The notes under the pieces are model-generated. The model was not told the origin of the DNA. It searched no databases and was given only the letters and a program-made list of their open reading frames with translations. 56,444 nucleotides of DNA, taken from NCBI GenBank assembly GCA_016212425.1, contig JACRGJ010000055.1:1-56444 (forward strand), written 5' to 3'. The stretch is from Micrococcales bacterium (GTDB lineage: Bacteria; Actinomycetota; Actinomycetes; Actinomycetales; Microbacteriaceae). This document shows, one piece after another, positions 55,048-56,444 of the stretch; position 1 is the first letter of the stretch, and each line of letters starts with the position of its first letter. Both the position numbers and the translations under genes were made by a program.

Positions 55048-56073
55048 GTGCCTGAGCGCCCGCGTCTCACCCCCGCGATCGCGGATGTGCGCCGTGCCGT
55101 GCGCGAGGCGCTCACCGGGCTGCCCGAAGATGCGCTCGTACTGGTCGCGCTGTCCGGCGGTCCCGACTCGCTCGCGCTCGCCGGGGCGACCGCGTTCGAG
55201 GCACCGCGCGCCGGCCTCCGCGCAGGCGCGGTGATCGTCGACCACCGTCTTCAGGAGGGATCGGATGCCGTCGCCGAATCGGCCGCGGTCGCCGCGCGCC
55301 GGCTCGGCCTCGCCCCCGTCCTGGTCCGCCGAGTGCGCGTCGAGACCGAGGGCGGACCGGAGGCCGCCGCTCGCGCAGCGCGCTACGCGGCGCTGGAGGA
55401 GGCCCGCGCATCCGCCGACGCCACGGCGATCCTCCTCGGGCACACGCTGGACGATCAGGCCGAGACGGTGCTGCTCGGCCTCGCCCGGGGATCCGGCCCG
55501 GCGTCGCTGCACGGTATGCCGCCGGTCGCGGGTGCGTTCCGCCGTCCTCTCCTCGGAATCCGCCGGTCCGTCACGCTCGCGTTCTGCTCCGACGCCCGAC
55601 TCGACCCGTGGACGGACCCGCACAATGCCGACCCCGATTACGCGCGGGTGCGGGCGAGAGAGCGGGTGCTCCCGGTGCTGGAGGCCGCGCTGGGGCCCGG
55701 CGTCGCGGAGGCGCTCGCCCGCACCGCAGAGCTCCTCCGCGAGGACGACGCCGCCCTCACCACGATGGCGGAGGAGCTGGCCGAGGACCTCGCCGAGCAT
55801 GAGGAGGCGGGCCTCTCGCTCTCGGTCGCCGCACTGGCAGGCAACCCTCCCGCCCTGCGTCACCGGCTCATCCGCCTGGCGGCGCGGCTCGAATTCGGCG
55901 TGGCACTGACCCGAGGTCAGACCCTCGAGGTCGCCCGCCTGGTGACCGACTGGCACGGGCAGGCCGGCGTCGACCTGCCCGGCTTCCGCGCCGAGCGCCG
56001 CGCCGGGCGCCTGCATCTCGTCTCGACCCGCGCCGGTGCGCTCACCGGCCACCGCCCCCGGCACTACCACTGA
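55048..56073 (+). CDS. tilS: tRNA(Ile)-lysidine synthase
   Basis: 341-aa N-type ATP pyrophosphatase that converts C34 of the tRNA-Ile(CAU) anticodon to lysidine, essential for decoding AUA. PP-loop LVALSGGPDSLALAGA (about 36-51), VIVDHRLQEGSDAVAESAAVAARRLGL, ILLGHTLDDQAETVLLGLARGSG, RPLLGIRRS and DPHNADPDYARVRARERVLP are the TilS motifs, with D and H of the catalytic core present. GTG 55048 is chosen because the frame upstream is repeat-like. It lacks the C-terminal TilS_C domain of longer homologues, as is usual in Actinobacteria. A downstream hpt-ftsH pair, often next to tilS, is not in the window; a 371-bp gap with repeats follows. Confidence 0.95.
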   Translation: MPERPRLTPAIADVRRAVREALTGLPEDALVLVALSGGPDSLALAGATAFEAPRAGLRAGAVIVDHRLQEGSDAVAESAAVAARRLGLAPVLVRRVRVETEGGPEAAARAARYAALEEARASADATAILLGHTLDDQAETVLLGLARGSGPASLHGMPPVAGAFRRPLLGIRRSVTLAFCSDARLDPWTDPHNADPDYARVRARERVLPVLEAALGPGVAEALARTAELLREDDAALTTMAEELAEDLAEHEEAGLSLSVAALAGNPPALRHRLIRLAARLEFGVALTRGQTLEVARLVTDWHGQAGVDLPGFRAERRAGRLHLVSTRAGALTGHRPRHYH

Positions 56074-56130
56074 GTTCCGGGTGGCCGCGTCGCGCCGGCC
56101 CGACGCCGCCGCGCGAGCCCGATCTCGCGG

Positions 56131-56213
56131 GCCCGATCTCGGCATCGGGTGTGACCGGCGAGGCGCCTGAGCCTCAGCAGCCCCAGGGTCCACACCGCAT
56201 GCCGAGATCGGGC
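56131..56213. repeat. Inverted-repeat intergenic element, copy 2
   Basis: GCCCGATCTCGGCAT (56131-56145) is a perfect inverted repeat of ATGCCGAGATCGGGC (56199-56213). The centre contains GTGACCGGCGAGG (56151-56163), equivalent to GTGACCGGTGAGG in copy 1 (40230-40242). Located 58 bp after tilS. Confidence 0.85.
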
Positions 56214-56296
56214 ACGGCGTCGAGGCGGTGCACCGGTGCTCGCGCTCGGGTGCGCTCCCCTGCCCAGGAGCTCAGTCGGCCGCCGGAGTCGGCTCG

Positions 56297-56444
56297 GCCA
56301 GTCGCCGGAGACGCCGTGGCCGGTCGCCGGAGTCGTTGTGGCCGGTCGCCGGAGTCGCCGTGGCCGGTCGCCGGAGTCGTTGTGGCCGGTCGCCGGAGTC
56401 GCCGTGGCCGGTCGCCGGAGTCGTTGTGGCCGGTCGCCGGAGTC
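56297..56444. repeat. 22-bp tandem array running off the window end
   Basis: Units starting GCCGGTCGCCGGAGTCG occur every 22 bp at 56319, 56341, 56363, 56385, 56407 and 56429, with a variant unit at 56297. The last bases of each unit alternate TTGTG and CCGTG, so a 44-bp higher-order unit is present. It continues beyond the window. No gene is seen between 56074 and 56444. Confidence 0.93.

Overview
This is chromosomal DNA from a high-GC actinobacterium, most likely a member of the Microbacteriaceae. The signs are very high GC, the frequent GCGGATGCC and GCATCCG codon strings, many GTG starts with 4-base GTGA or ATGA overlaps, DUF222-type HNH nuclease and DUF4395 genes, and two paralogues of a small family that I associate with Microbacteriaceae. 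Most genes are ordinary core or near-core genes.

Layout. 1-8.4 kb: DEAD-box helicase (cut by the window edge), YpeA-type acetyltransferase, cyclase-family hydrolase, secreted 5'-nucleotidase, RecQ, and an NAD(P)-binding protein coupled to a MarR regulator. 8.6-14.5 kb: acyl-CoA oxidase-like enzyme, phytoene-desaturase-like flavoenzyme, SRAP protein and two small unknown proteins. 14.5-21.2 kb: large secreted nuclease/phytase-like protein, lysozyme-like secreted protein, an alpha/beta hydrolase lacking the nucleophile serine, and a small-membrane-protein/unknown/MarR operon. 21.5-24.6 kb: TetR and MMPL transporter, divergent around a clear palindromic operator. 24.7-33.7 kb: HNH nuclease, FBP-domain protein, ACT protein, DUF4395/thioredoxin pair, phosphoketolase and a group of small proteins. 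33.8-37.1 kb: sugar ABC permeases convergent with their probable binding lipoprotein. 37.3-41.5 kb: membrane proteins, a three-gene operon ending in a royal-jelly/Yellow-family protein, and a beta-hydroxyacid-dehydrogenase-like protein.

41.5-52.5 kb is a genomic island in the 3' part of a tRNA-Phe gene. A perfect 50-bp direct repeat bounds it (41539-41588 and 52405-52454), each end carries a matching GTGGCCAAAA-GTGGCCAC motif, a tyrosine integrase lies just inside the tRNA end, and a third, diverged att copy sits at 47689-47736. Cargo is an oxidoreductase/efflux module (frameshifted aldo/keto reductase, XRE regulator, MFS pump, second aldo/keto reductase, Tat-lipoprotein flavodoxin, SDR) and a metal module (CmtR-like regulator with a palindromic operator, small Cys-containing protein, CDF-like transporter, decayed ArsR). 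52.4-56.1 kb is core again: tRNA-Phe, tRNA-Asp, tRNA-Glu, an M23 peptidase, inorganic pyrophosphatase and TilS.

The most unusual feature of the non-coding DNA is that many intergenic gaps hold short tandem arrays (units of 13, 15, 16, 20, 21-23, 22, 30 and 31 bp). The unit sequence differs from gap to gap, and several arrays start exactly over a stop codon. Two gaps also share a dispersed inverted-repeat element.
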